Assembly: GCF_003026105.1 (NCBI RefSeq)
Contig: NZ_PYNW01000025.1
Location: forward strand, 1 to 34,777
Reading direction: 5' to 3'
Length of the DNA stretch: 34,777 nucleotides
DNA from: Photobacterium sp. GB-56
GTDB taxonomy: Bacteria > Pseudomonadota > Gammaproteobacteria > Enterobacterales > Vibrionaceae
Shown here: positions 20,498 to 28,124 of the stretch, one piece after another
Numbering within the stretch: the first letter of the stretch is position 1
How the letters are laid out: each line of letters starts with the position of its first letter
Notes under the pieces: generated by a model
What the model saw: the letters and a program-made list of their open reading frames with translations, nothing else
Databases searched by the model: none
What the model was told of the DNA's origin: nothing
Made by a program: the position numbers and the translations under genes

Positions 20498-20513
20498 TGC
20501 ACAAATCACGCCA
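20498..20513 (-). promoter_or_regulatory. Sigma-54 promoter of pspG
   Basis: On the minus strand TGGCGTGATTTGTGCA fits the sigma-54 pattern TGGCACG-N4-TTGCA, with the GG of -24 and GC of -12 at the exact spacing. Transcription would start near 20488, leaving a leader of about 108 nt before pspG. In E. coli pspG is likewise a sigma-54/PspF target. Confidence 0.75.
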
Positions 20514-20553
20514 AATGATATAAAAATTTATCTCTTAATTTTCAATTAGATAC

Positions 20554-20584
20554 AAAAAAGGCCAACCCATACGGATTAGCCTTT
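20554..20584 (-). terminator. dusA terminator
   Basis: On the minus strand, AAGGCTAATCC pairs with GGGTTGGCCTT, allowing two G-U pairs, around a 4-base loop. A T6 run follows. It lies between dusA (ending 20646) and the pspG promoter, so pspG is transcribed separately. Confidence 0.8.
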
Positions 20585-20645
20585 TCTCTCTGCATTAGCC
20601 AAATTCACTTATTTATCGTGAATCTCGCCAACAACAATTTAGCAA

Positions 20646-21686
20646 TTAAACATCTAAGTGCGCAGGAATTTTATCTAACGCCTGCTGAACAACTTCAATA
20701 CCAGCACCCGGTTTGTGAGCATTCTCACTGATATGTCGACGCCACTGACGTGCACCCGGCATACTTTGGAATAAACCCAGCATATGGCGTGTAATATGTC
20801 CCAAGTAAGAACCGTTAGCGAGTTGCTTTTCAATGTATGGATACATAGCTTCAACCACTTCACGACGCTTCATTACAGGGCGTTCACTACCAAATAAACG
20901 TTGATCCACTTCCGCCATTAAGTATGGGCTTTGGTACGCTTCACGACCGACCATCACACCATCCATATGTTTCAGGTGTTCTTCCATTTCTTCAAACGTT
21001 TTAATGCCACCATTGATTGCCATGGTTAAATGCGCAAAGTCTTGCTTTAGTTGGTAAACGCGCGGGTAGTCTAGTGGCGGAATTTCACGGTTCTCTTTCG
21101 GGCTTAAACCACTTAGCCATGCTTTACGGGCGTGGATAGTGAAATTATCACAACCGCCTTTCTCAGATACCACGTGGATAAAATCTTTTAAAAACTCGTA
21201 AGAATCTTGATCATCAATACCAATACGGGTTTTTACCGTCACAGGAATATCAACGACATCGCGCATCGCAGTGACACACTGCGCTACCAACTCGGCTTCA
21301 CCCATTAGACAAGCACCAAACATCCCGTTTTGTACGCGATCAGATGGGCAGCCCACGTTTAAGTTAATTTCATCGTAGCCACGCTCTTGCGCTAACTTAG
21401 CACAACGCGCCAAATCAATTGGATTTGAACCACCCAGTTGAAGCGCCAATGGATGCTCTTCTTCGTTATACGCTAAGAAATCGCCCTTACCGTGAATAAT
21501 CGCGCCTGTTGTCACCATCTCGGTATACAACAATGCTTCTTTACTCATTAAACGGTGAAAGTAACGACAATGACGATCAGTCCAATCCAGCATCGGTGCG
21601 ACAGAAAAACGCTGCATTGGAAAATCGCCTGTAACACTTTGAGTTGACAAGTTATTTTTCATTGTCTCGTCTACAACATTTGTCAT
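20646..21686 (-). CDS. dusA: tRNA-dihydrouridine(20/20a) synthase DusA
   Basis: DusA is an FMN enzyme that reduces uridines 20 and 20a in the tRNA D-loop. Visible signatures are [17 protein letters not shown] (FMN-binding start of the TIM barrel), LQLGGSNP, the catalytic-cysteine block [15 protein letters not shown] (C113), [25 protein letters not shown] and [11 protein letters not shown]. The length of 346 residues is normal with a short N-terminal extension. The ATG at 21686 has AGGG 7 nt upstream. An internal start at M9 lacks a good ribosome-binding site, but the conserved part begins only near residue 25. Confidence 0.95.
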   Translation of the reverse strand: MTNVVDETMKNNLSTQSVTGDFPMQRFSVAPMLDWTDRHCRYFHRLMSKEALLYTEMVTTGAIIHGKGDFLAYNEEEHPLALQLGGSNPIDLARCAKLAQERGYDEINLNVGCPSDRVQNGMFGACLMGEAELVAQCVTAMRDVVDIPVTVKTRIGIDDQDSYEFLKDFIHVVSEKGGCDNFTIHARKAWLSGLSPKENREIPPLDYPRVYQLKQDFAHLTMAINGGIKTFEEMEEHLKHMDGVMVGREAYQSPYLMAEVDQRLFGSERPVMKRREVVEAMYPYIEKQLANGSYLGHITRHMLGLFQSMPGARQWRRHISENAHKPGAGIEVVQQALDKIPAHLDV

Positions 21687-22235
21687 TTTTATACCCTATT
21701 TGGATTGCTTTACGTTTAAATTCAGAATCTTACTCCCCTCATTACGTAGTATCTAAAAGATACGATCGCTAAATGCTTAACTGATGTAGCTTGAGGGATA
21801 TTCTGAAGAAAGCGGATTCTACATTAAAACGTAGTTAAGCCAAAGCAGAAGCAATAAAGTGAAAGCGAGAACTTACTTACACCATTGTCATATACCTTTA
21901 TTTCAAAGCATTCTAAAAAGAGAAGCTCAGTGCTTTTTAATAAATATTATGTAAAACCCTTCTTTTTCTTGTCCACACAGCACTATCAATAATCTATTTT
22001 GACTATATCGACAAAAAAGACTGTACAAAAAGTAAACACCTGTTATTATCCATCTCGCTCTGTTGTTTAGAGAGTTATTAAATGCGGCACCAAGTCACAG
22101 TTAAACCTTCAGCTACATCAACGTTTTCGTTTTGTACTTCAGTGTTTCCCTTGTTTTGGCAGTATCATTAATAATTTAACCACTTAGCACATCGCATTTT
22201 AGCGGTTAATTAATCACATATATAAGGGGCATAAC
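21687..22235 (+). promoter_or_regulatory. Long spacer with cold-shock gene leader
   Basis: The 549-bp spacer lies between divergent dusA and the csp gene. The last 150-200 bp (from about 22040) probably form the long untranslated leader typical of cspA-family mRNAs. A possible -10 TATTAT lies at about 22044, and a -35-like TTGACT (about 21999) is too far from it to pair. No open reading frame in the spacer has a ribosome-binding site. The rest is A+T-rich and unassigned. Confidence 0.35.
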
Positions 22236-22448
22236 ATGTCTAACAAAACTACTGGTTTAGTAAAATGGTTTAACGAAGAGAAAGGTTTTGGTTTCATTAC
22301 TCAAGACAACGGCGGTGCTGACGTATTCGTTCACTTCCGTGCTATCGCTTCTGAAGGTTTCAAAACTCTTGCTGAAGGCCAAAAAGTGTCTTTTGAAGTA
22401 GAGCAAGGCCAAAAAGGTCTTCAAGCTGCAAACGTTGTAGCTATCTAA
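22236..22448 (+). CDS. CspA-family cold-shock protein
   Basis: This 70-residue single OB-fold protein binds single-stranded RNA and DNA and melts RNA secondary structure. RNP1 (KGFGFI, residues 16-21) and RNP2 (VFVHF, near 31-35) are intact, as is the GLVKWFN start. It has the closest feel of CspA/CspE types, but paralogues in Vibrionaceae cannot be told apart by eye. Ribosome-binding site AAGGGG lies 7 nt before the ATG. It has its own terminator. Confidence 0.95.
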
Positions 22449-22473
22449 TTTATCCTTACGGATAAATAAAAAA

Positions 22474-22498
22474 ATGCTGGCTAAGGCCGGCATTTTTT
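22474..22498 (+). terminator. csp terminator
   Basis: ATGCTGGC (22474-22481) pairs with GCCGGCAT (22486-22493), with one G-U pair, and is followed by T6. Confidence 0.88.
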
Positions 22499-22519
22499 AT
22501 ACCTGTAATTTACCCTCTA

Positions 22520-22650
22520 TCAATATCGCCCCCCAGCTACCCCCTAACTTCTGCTGTATCTCTGAGTAACTCCGCCCAAGGCTCAACTACTCCCGACTAT
22601 CTTAAATGCAGGGATACATTTACACGGCGCTCACGGTACTTACCTTTCGC
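22520..22650 (+). repeat. Dispersed non-coding repeat, copy A
   Basis: The core CCCTAACTTCTGCTGTATC (22542-22560) continues to CTCCCGACTATCTTAA (about 22605). It matches copy C (27962-28025) at about 55 of 65 aligned positions with one gap; weaker similarity extends about 40 bp further to the right. No frame is conserved between copies. The surrounding 22499-22823 stretch has no other recognisable feature apart from an A+T-rich segment before the next gene. Confidence 0.7.
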
Positions 22651-22823
22651 TTTTGCTCTCCCTTCTTTTCTTACCTTTATCTTACACCCTTTACCATTAT
22701 TACTAATTGGTAATAATCTTTTGTGTTTTTATCGTATTGTTGTTTTTGGTGTAATTATTAATAATACATCCATCGAAACGCACAGGGCGTTCACAAACAT
22801 AAATACACAAGGTTTTATTACTC

Positions 22824-23066
22824 ATGAAAACAGTTATTAAAGCAACTATCGCAGCCGCTATCATCGCTATGTCTTACAACGCTTCAGCAAAAGATGGTGC
22901 GTTCACAGGTAATGTTCAATTTCAAAAATCAGCGGCTAGCACTATGAATGCGGCGCACTACCAAAAACAAGGTACTGCAGAGCGTTCACACTCAGGTGTG
23001 GTATTCACACAATCAGCATCACACCTTACTTTTGCTGAAAAGCTACTGTCTGCTGCTGATAAATAA
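22824..23066 (+). CDS. Small secreted protein of unknown function
   Basis: This 80-residue protein has a clear signal peptide (KTVIKATIAAAIIAMSYNASA, cleaved before KDGAF). It leaves a mature peptide of about 57 residues rich in Ser, Ala, His and Gln, without cysteines. I recognise no family. The only ribosome-binding candidate, AAGG, is about 11 nt from the ATG, so translation may be weak. The gene is monocistronic, between copy A of the dispersed repeat and the alcohol dehydrogenase. The 240 bp after it hold no further gene and presumably the promoter of the next one. Confidence 0.6.
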   Translation: MKTVIKATIAAAIIAMSYNASAKDGAFTGNVQFQKSAASTMNAAHYQKQGTAERSHSGVVFTQSASHLTFAEKLLSAADK

Positions 23067-23306
23067 GCCGCAGATATCGGCAAGTAACATCCCATTTTAA
23101 TTATTACGTTTACGTAATAGTGGTTAACTTTTCATTTTATTGTTTATTTCCGGTAAGTGAGCTGTTGTTAGCATCAACACCAACAACAACCATAAAGATT
23201 CGGTGCCGATAACACTCACTTTGCTATTCACACTCTGTAAAAAATTCCGGCTTATGGCACACGCGGTAAGCCAACATAAATTACTTAATATTATCGGAGC
23301 TTTATT

Positions 23307-24458
23307 ATGAGCAATGTCTTCTACATGCCACCTGTAACACTAATGGGTCCTAATGCTATTCAATCTTTAGGTGCTGAACTTGCGTCAAAAGAGCTGAAAA
23401 AAGCCCTAATCGTGACAGACAGTGTATTAGTTGAAGTGGGTTTAGTGAGCAAACTAACTGACGAGCTTACTGCGCACGGCCTTGATTACACTATTTACGA
23501 TGGTGTGCAACCTAACCCAACAGAGAAAAACATTGAAGATGGCCTAGCGCTACTTGCAAGCAGCCATTCTGATTTTGTGATTTCATTCGGTGGTGGTTCT
23601 TCACACGATACCGCTAAAGGTATTGCATTAGTGGCAGCGAACGGTGGTCACATTCGTGATTACTCTAAAGGTGTACACCTTTCTAAAAAGCCACAACTTC
23701 CATTGGTAACCGTGAACACAACTGCTGGTACTGCTTCAGAAATGACCGTATTTGCGATCATCACTAACCAAGAAGATGAAACCAAATACCCAGTGGTTGA
23801 TAAGCACTTCACGCCAATTATTGCAGTAAACGATTCAGAGCTAATGGTCGCAATGCCTAAGTTCCTAACTGCTGCAACTGGTATGGATGCATTAACTCAC
23901 GCCGTTGAAGCGTATGTTTCAACAGCTGCAACACCCATCACTGATGCATCTGCAATTAAAGCGATTGAACTGATTGTAAATAACCTAGAAACCGCAGTGA
24001 ATGACGGCCAAAACCGCGAAGCTCGTGATGCAATGCAGTACGGCGAGTACCTTGCTGGGATGGCATTCTCTAATGCCTCTTTAGGTTACGTTCACTCAAT
24101 GGCGCACCAATTAGGTGGCGTTTACGACCTGGCACACGGCCTATGTAACGCGATTCTATTGGCAGAAGTTTCACGTTTTAACGCCAAACAGGTACCAGAG
24201 CGTTTTGTTGATATTGCGAAAGCAATGGGTATCGACACAGCAGCAATGACCCAAGAGCAAGCAGTAAATGCAGCCCTTGAAGCGATTGATGCACTATCTG
24301 AAAAGGTAGGTACTAAGCAACGCCTAGCAGATTTAGGTGTGACTGAAGACAAGCTAGCGTTCATGGCGCAAAACGCCCTAAACGATGCATGTTCTTTAAC
24401 GAACCCACGCAAAGCGAGCCTAGAAGAAATCGTAGCGATCTTTAAAGCACGCATGTAA
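23307..24458 (+). CDS. yiaY: Iron-containing alcohol dehydrogenase (YiaY-like)
   Basis: This 383-residue cytosolic group III alcohol dehydrogenase uses NAD(P) and Fe2+ to interconvert an alcohol and its aldehyde. The dinucleotide loop is FGGGSSHDTAKG (94-105). The metal ligands of the family are D194, H198 (DALTH), H263 (HSMAH) and H277 (AHG). It is close in wording to E. coli YiaY (NTTAGTASEMT, TGMDALTHA). The physiological substrate could be ethanol, a short diol or an amino-alcohol. CGGAG lies 7 nt before the ATG. It is monocistronic, with a strong terminator after it. Confidence 0.92.
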   Translation: MSNVFYMPPVTLMGPNAIQSLGAELASKELKKALIVTDSVLVEVGLVSKLTDELTAHGLDYTIYDGVQPNPTEKNIEDGLALLASSHSDFVISFGGGSSHDTAKGIALVAANGGHIRDYSKGVHLSKKPQLPLVTVNTTAGTASEMTVFAIITNQEDETKYPVVDKHFTPIIAVNDSELMVAMPKFLTAATGMDALTHAVEAYVSTAATPITDASAIKAIELIVNNLETAVNDGQNREARDAMQYGEYLAGMAFSNASLGYVHSMAHQLGGVYDLAHGLCNAILLAEVSRFNAKQVPERFVDIAKAMGIDTAAMTQEQAVNAALEAIDALSEKVGTKQRLADLGVTEDKLAFMAQNALNDACSLTNPRKASLEEIVAIFKARM

Positions 24459-24472
24459 TTAGCAACAGCTAT

Positions 24473-24500
24473 AAAAAGGCTGGGAGAACCCAGCCTTTTT
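24473..24500 (+). terminator. Alcohol dehydrogenase terminator
   Basis: GGCTGGG (24478-24484) and CCCAGCC (24489-24495) pair around AGAA, with A5 before and T6 after. Confidence 0.92.
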
Positions 24501-24576
24501 TATAACGAATAACGAAAAAGCTAACCATAGAACAACGCTGGCTTTTTGTTAACTCATCTATTTCGAGGGTAAAGAA

Positions 24577-24840
24577 ATGACAGAAAATATTATCGTTGAG
24601 ATCAGTAATCACAGAAGTTCGCCAAAGAAAGTCTCCGTAAAAGCCTATTGTAATGACAATCAGAAATTACCGAGTGCGGTGATTATTTCATTAGAACAAT
24701 ATGAATCTGCCGGATTAACTCAATCTTTAACGCAGCTTCTTAATAAGAGCAAAAGCCAAAACATTATTGATAAGTGCAAAGCCTTACTTAGCTATATTGC
24801 CGATGGTGCAACCATTCGAATGAATTGCTATAGCAGATAA
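24577..24840 (+). CDS. Small soluble protein of unknown function
   Basis: This 87-residue protein has no signal peptide or membrane segment. An N-terminal beta-rich part (ENIIVEISNHRSSPKKVSVKA) is followed by helices (LTQSLTQLLNKSKSQNIIDK and KALLSYIADG). It contains three cysteines. I recognise no family. GAGGG lies 7 nt before the ATG, which supports translation. A hairpin starts directly after its stop codon, and copy B of the dispersed repeat follows, so it may be part of a small accessory insert. Confidence 0.6.
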   Translation: MTENIIVEISNHRSSPKKVSVKAYCNDNQKLPSAVIISLEQYESAGLTQSLTQLLNKSKSQNIIDKCKALLSYIADGATIRMNCYSR

Positions 24841-24866
24841 AAAGACCGCCTTGATGAGCGGTCTTT
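24841..24866 (+). terminator. Hairpin after the 87-residue gene
   Basis: AAAGACCGC (24841-24849) and GCGGTCTTT (24858-24866) pair around CTTGATGA; the T-tract is short. It closely resembles hairpins at 30321 and 33611. Confidence 0.75.
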
Positions 24867-24895
24867 CCGTGTATTCACAAGCAACACACCAACCC

Positions 24896-24968
24896 TAACT
24901 CTCCTTCACCACCCGCGCTATTGTCGCCCTGCTACATCCTAACTTCTCTTTTTCTCTAAGTAACCACC
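24896..24968 (+). repeat. Dispersed non-coding repeat, copy B (left half only)
   Basis: It shares CGCTATTGTCGCCCTGCTA (24916-24934, one mismatch to copy C) and the following CCTAACTTCT with copy C at 27940-27971. Similarity fades after about 24968, so the right half with CTCCCGACTATCTTAA is missing. It looks like a truncated copy. Confidence 0.65.
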
Positions 24969-25022
24969 TCAAAATCCAGCGCGAACTCAATTAAATCCAA
25001 AGTAACAGATATTTCAGTAGTA

Positions 25023-25163
25023 ATGATTATTGCCTGTATTGGGGTTAGCCACATAACAGGAAGCGGTAGTTTTAGCCCGTTCTTTTTCGATTGGGGTGGC
25101 TATTACGATAACGGATTAATTGATGCCGCCGAGTGGAAAGCCAACCGCTTTAAACTGATTTAA
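25023..25163 (+). CDS. Possible 46-residue peptide or gene remnant
   Basis: The frame ATG 25023 to TAA 25163 encodes a peptide with a hydrophobic start (MIIACIGVSHITGSGSF) and an aromatic middle (SPFFFDWGGYYDNG), ending AEWKANRFKLI. No ribosome-binding site is evident, and the frame continues upstream without a start to a stop near 24957. It may be the tail of a decayed gene rather than a functional peptide. It lies just upstream of the pseudopilin gene. Confidence 0.25.
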   Translation: MIIACIGVSHITGSGSFSPFFFDWGGYYDNGLIDAAEWKANRFKLI

Positions 25164-25176
25164 GTTACGTAACTTA
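25161..25176. repeat. 16-bp palindrome and ACTTA-rich spacer
   Basis: TAAGTTACGTAACTTA is a perfect 16-bp palindrome that begins with the stop codon of the small frame before it. Similar units (TTACTTAACTTA, TTACATAACTTACG) continue to about 25206. This leaves a short repeat-rich spacer directly in front of the pseudopilin gene. Confidence 0.6.
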
Positions 25177-25223
25177 CTTAACTTATGCAATTTACATAAC
25201 TTACGCAAAACGGATTTAATACA

Positions 25224-25757
25224 ATGAAAATTAAAGGATTTACCTTACTTGAAACAATCATCACCATTAGCGTATTAAGCATATTGATCGTCATGGCAGC
25301 ACCAAGCTTTAGCAGCCTTTTTGCCAGTAACGCGATGAAGCGAACATCTATCGAGTTGCGTGGCCTGATCGTTGCGGCTAAATCAGAAGCGGTAATGCGC
25401 GGCACCGACGTATACCTTCACACCGTTGGATTAACCAGCACCAAAACCCTCACTGATAACTGGTGCCTAATTGCGACCACCGATGCCACCATTACCGATT
25501 GTGATCACAGCAATACCTTGTACAAAGTTGATGGCAGCGAACTACAAGGCATGAACATTCAACGCCACAGCAGCTACGCAATAATTCGTATTGATAAACA
25601 AGATGGCCATCCTGATTTTAATAACAGCCTAGCGACAGTTGATTGGATCACGTTCGAGAAAGAAAGCGGCAAAGCCCTAACGATGCAAATGACATGGATG
25701 GGACGACTCTATCAATGTGGTGTTGAGGGGGAATGGTATGGGGCTGAGGCGTGTTGA
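25224..25757 (+). CDS. GspH/FimT-family type IV pseudopilin
   Basis: This 177-residue prepilin has the leader MKIKG^FTLLETIITISVLSIL. The glycine at the cleavage site, Phe1 and Glu5 after cleavage, and the hydrophobic helix are intact, so a PilD-type peptidase should process it. The soluble part has four cysteines (CLIA, TDCDH, YQCGVE, AEAC) able to form disulfides, as in GspH/FimT minor pilins. No other pilin or pilus-assembly gene is adjacent, which is unusual because FimT normally sits in a minor-pilin cluster. No strong ribosome-binding site is seen (AAAACGG region). A strong terminator follows. Confidence 0.85.
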   Translation: MKIKGFTLLETIITISVLSILIVMAAPSFSSLFASNAMKRTSIELRGLIVAAKSEAVMRGTDVYLHTVGLTSTKTLTDNWCLIATTDATITDCDHSNTLYKVDGSELQGMNIQRHSSYAIIRIDKQDGHPDFNNSLATVDWITFEKESGKALTMQMTWMGRLYQCGVEGEWYGAEAC

Positions 25758-25758
25758 T

Positions 25759-25789
25759 AAAAAAAGCCGCTAACTAGCGGCTTTTTTTT
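25759..25789. terminator. Bidirectional terminator between pseudopilin and restriction gene
   Basis: AAAAAGCCGCTA (25761-25772) and TAGCGGCTTTTT (25775-25786) pair around a 2-base loop, with T8 on the right and A-rich sequence on the left. It overlaps the stop codon of the leftward nuclease gene. Confidence 0.9.
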
Positions 25790-26696
25790 AATTAGTAAAA
25801 TGTTTTGCTACAACACCGACAGATTCATGCAACTGTAAAGCTTCATCCCTAGTTAAATCAACTCGCTCAAAAATATTACCGTCACTGAATATAGCTTGAT
25901 ATCTGAATAAACGGTTTGAACTATCAAATGAAACAACCTGAGTATCTGAACTTATATATTCTATAACTTCATCATGTTGATTAAAGGTAATTTCGTTACC
26001 AATAAAAATATCTGTTATTTTATATTCAATTGGAACAGATGAAACACCGGCAATAATTTTATTAATGTAAGATCTAAATACTGAAGGAGAAATATCTGAT
26101 CTAATATTTTCAAAAATGGTTTTCTTTAGCTTGTCGTCTAATATAGAAATCGCATTGTTGACAATATCACTTTTAACATTTTCAGGAGCCTTATCATCAT
26201 AGTCAATGATAACACCAGCATCTTCCCACGCTTTACATATATGACTTTTAGGTATGTAGAATAAATCAATCCCACGGCTAGAAACTAATTCTTGAGCAGG
26301 ACGAGTAAAGTCACCTGCTGAAATAATTCCTAGAATTCGAGCTGTTGGATAAGTAGCCCTCATAGGCATCAGTTTACCGGAGTCATCTCGCGCCTTATCT
26401 TTTGAATGACGGGAACCACGTCTCCAAAATGTTTCAAAAAAAGCTAGAGGTATACCTTTTTCTGTATCAGATCCATTGAGTTCTAAAACAAAATCATAAT
26501 CAACATCGTTACCATCAATATCTTTCCATATAATCTTACTGCCACGACAAGACCTTTCTTTAAACCTGTGATCTATATATAGATTAAGTTTAGAAGCCAC
26601 AGACCCTAGTAAATAGGTTGCAACATATTCTTCAAACCAGTCACCAACCAATTGACCAAGTTTATGGCCACTTGAAGAATTACTTTTACCTGTCAT
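25788..26696 (-). CDS. Putative type II restriction endonuclease
   Basis: This 302-residue soluble protein overlaps the upstream C5-methyltransferase gene by 4 bp (ATGA), the usual arrangement of a restriction-modification pair. That context is the main evidence. A PD-(D/E)XK-like core can be proposed around VDYDFVLEL (residues 65-73) and FFETFWRRGSRHSKDK (86-101), then a strand-rich segment ARILGIISAGDFTR. I do not recognise a named family, and the active-site assignment is a guess. Codon use is A+T-richer than the flanking housekeeping genes, a sign of transfer. An alternative is a methyltransferase-associated nuclease of another defence type. Confidence 0.65.
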   Translation of the reverse strand: MTGKSNSSSGHKLGQLVGDWFEEYVATYLLGSVASKLNLYIDHRFKERSCRGSKIIWKDIDGNDVDYDFVLELNGSDTEKGIPLAFFETFWRRGSRHSKDKARDDSGKLMPMRATYPTARILGIISAGDFTRPAQELVSSRGIDLFYIPKSHICKAWEDAGVIIDYDDKAPENVKSDIVNNAISILDDKLKKTIFENIRSDISPSVFRSYINKIIAGVSSVPIEYKITDIFIGNEITFNQHDEVIEYISSDTQVVSFDSSNRLFRYQAIFSDGNIFERVDLTRDEALQLHESVGVVAKHFTN

Positions 26697-27799
26697 AAAA
26701 ACCCTTTTATATGATTAGCAAGAGCTTTAGCTAACAAAGGAGGAACAGCGTTACCAACCTGATCGTCTTGTGTTAAATATTTTGCTTTTCTTGTTAAATT
26801 ACCAAAAAATTGATAATCATCGTCAAAACTTTGCAACCTTGCCGCCTCTCTAGTTGTTAAACCTCTAGGCATCCAAGGATGGATTATATCTGTTCGAAAA
26901 TTACATGTTATTGTTCGCGATGCAACTTTTTCATTCAGCCTAAATACGTTATTCTTTTTAGTTCTTAGCTCCTCAGGTAAGGATCTAATATCCCCCCCCT
27001 GTGGCATTGCAGAATAGCGCTCAACAATTTTATCGCTATGACGCGTAGCTCTCTGATTAAATAACTTACCAGGGTTTCTTTGACCAAAAACCATCTCTTG
27101 ATAACTATTCATTGGAGGCAAATTAACTACTTCTTCTGAACCTTCACCTTGATGGATTATAGGCAAATTTGATAGAGCATCTTTCACTGATACATGTGGA
27201 AGAAGTGCATTATCAAATAGTTGTGATTGCAAATTTTTTTCAGCACTATGAGTAGGTTGCGGCATACCAATTTTTTGTCCATGCTTTGAACCGATCATAA
27301 TAAAACGAGGACGAGCTTGTGGGACACCAAAATCAGCCGAATTAACAATACTATGAGAAACTTCGTATCCTATTTTCTCGAATTCTAGGCAGATAGCATC
27401 AAGAACAAGACCACGTTGCATTGAAACAATACCTACAACATTTTCAAAAATAAAAATATCCGGCTTCAAGATATCCACAATACGCACATATTCTTTAAAT
27501 AACTGATTTTTAGGATCATCAGGCAAACGTAAACCTGCCAGACTAAAGCCTTGACACGGAGGACCACCAATAACAACTTGGACATTTCGATTATCAGTTA
27601 GAGATAAAATTTTATCTTTGTCTAAAGTACTAACATCTGCACAAACCACATTAATATTAGGGTGGTTATGTTTAAAAGTTTCAGTAGCTTGAAGATCAAA
27701 ATCTACGGCAAGTAGAGGTTCAAAACCACCGGCTTTAGCAAAGCCCTCACTAAACCCACCCGCGCCACAAAATAAATCAACTGTTGTTATATTGTCCAA
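26693..27799 (-). CDS. DNA (cytosine-5) methyltransferase, type II
   Basis: This 368-residue enzyme transfers a methyl group from SAM to C5 of cytosine in a target sequence not readable here. All main motifs are in order: I VDLFCGAGGFSEGF (7-20), IV GGPPCQGFS with catalytic C82, VI ENV (119-121), VIII QARPR (161-165), a variable target-recognition region (about 180-300), IX REAARLQSFDD and X QVGNAVPP (347-354). The start must be the TTG at 27799: motif I begins at residue 7, no ATG precedes it, and an AAGAG lies 7 nt upstream. It is followed immediately by the putative nuclease. No controller gene is seen. Confidence 0.93.
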   Translation of the reverse strand: MDNITTVDLFCGAGGFSEGFAKAGGFEPLLAVDFDLQATETFKHNHPNINVVCADVSTLDKDKILSLTDNRNVQVVIGGPPCQGFSLAGLRLPDDPKNQLFKEYVRIVDILKPDIFIFENVVGIVSMQRGLVLDAICLEFEKIGYEVSHSIVNSADFGVPQARPRFIMIGSKHGQKIGMPQPTHSAEKNLQSQLFDNALLPHVSVKDALSNLPIIHQGEGSEEVVNLPPMNSYQEMVFGQRNPGKLFNQRATRHSDKIVERYSAMPQGGDIRSLPEELRTKKNNVFRLNEKVASRTITCNFRTDIIHPWMPRGLTTREAARLQSFDDDYQFFGNLTRKAKYLTQDDQVGNAVPPLLAKALANHIKGFL

Positions 27800-27919
27800 A
27801 AAAAACTCTTTTTCTATTAGAAACTTCTAGCGTGAATATATCAAAGTTTAAAGACCATACCAATTAACAAAAAACTTTAAACAAAACAGGTTTAATACTT
27901 AAATCTGCTTTATTAACAT

Positions 27920-28062
27920 TTAACTCCATTTCAACACCCTCGCTATTGTAGCCCTGCTAAACCCTAACTTCTGCTTTAACCCTGAATAACTACACCAAGG
28001 CTTAACTGCTCCCGACTATCTTAATATCGTGATTCATTCACACACCAGCCACAATACTTCCC
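27920..28062 (+). repeat. Dispersed non-coding repeat, copy C (longest)
   Basis: This copy has both halves: the left half shared with copy B (CGCTATTGTAGCCCTGCTA at 27940-27958) and the right half shared with copy A (CTCCCGACTATCTTAA at 28009-28024). It fills most of the 325-bp spacer between the methyltransferase and the SOS promoter. The 27800-27919 part is A+T-rich and probably holds the methyltransferase promoter. Confidence 0.7.
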
Positions 28063-28065
28063 ACC

Positions 28066-28115
28066 TTGCCACCCAACCAAAACACCCCTAAAATATACTG
28101 TACATAAACACAGTA
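28066..28115 (+). promoter_or_regulatory. SOS promoter with LexA box
   Basis: A -35 TTGCCA (28066-28071) and -10 TAAAAT (28089-28094) are spaced 17 bp apart. TACTGT-N8-ACAGTA (28096-28115) fits the gammaproteobacterial LexA operator exactly in its conserved arms. The box covers the expected start point and ends 9 bp before the ATG, leaving almost no leader and no visible Shine-Dalgarno sequence. Confidence 0.88.
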
Positions 28116-28124
28116 CACTTAACC

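Noticed and set aside
24122..24454. 110-codon leftward frame opposite the alcohol dehydrogenase
   Set aside because: It is a mirror of a conserved coding region with atypical Arg/Ser/Ala content.
25161..25210. ACTTA-rich tract as a CRISPR array or phase-variable repeat
   Set aside because: The units are short and irregular with no spacers of even length; it is better described as a palindrome plus degenerate repeats.
22520..28062. Copies A, B and C as integron attC sites
   Set aside because: They lack the inverse-core and core GTTRRRY ends and the long self-complementarity of attC sites, and no integrase gene is present.
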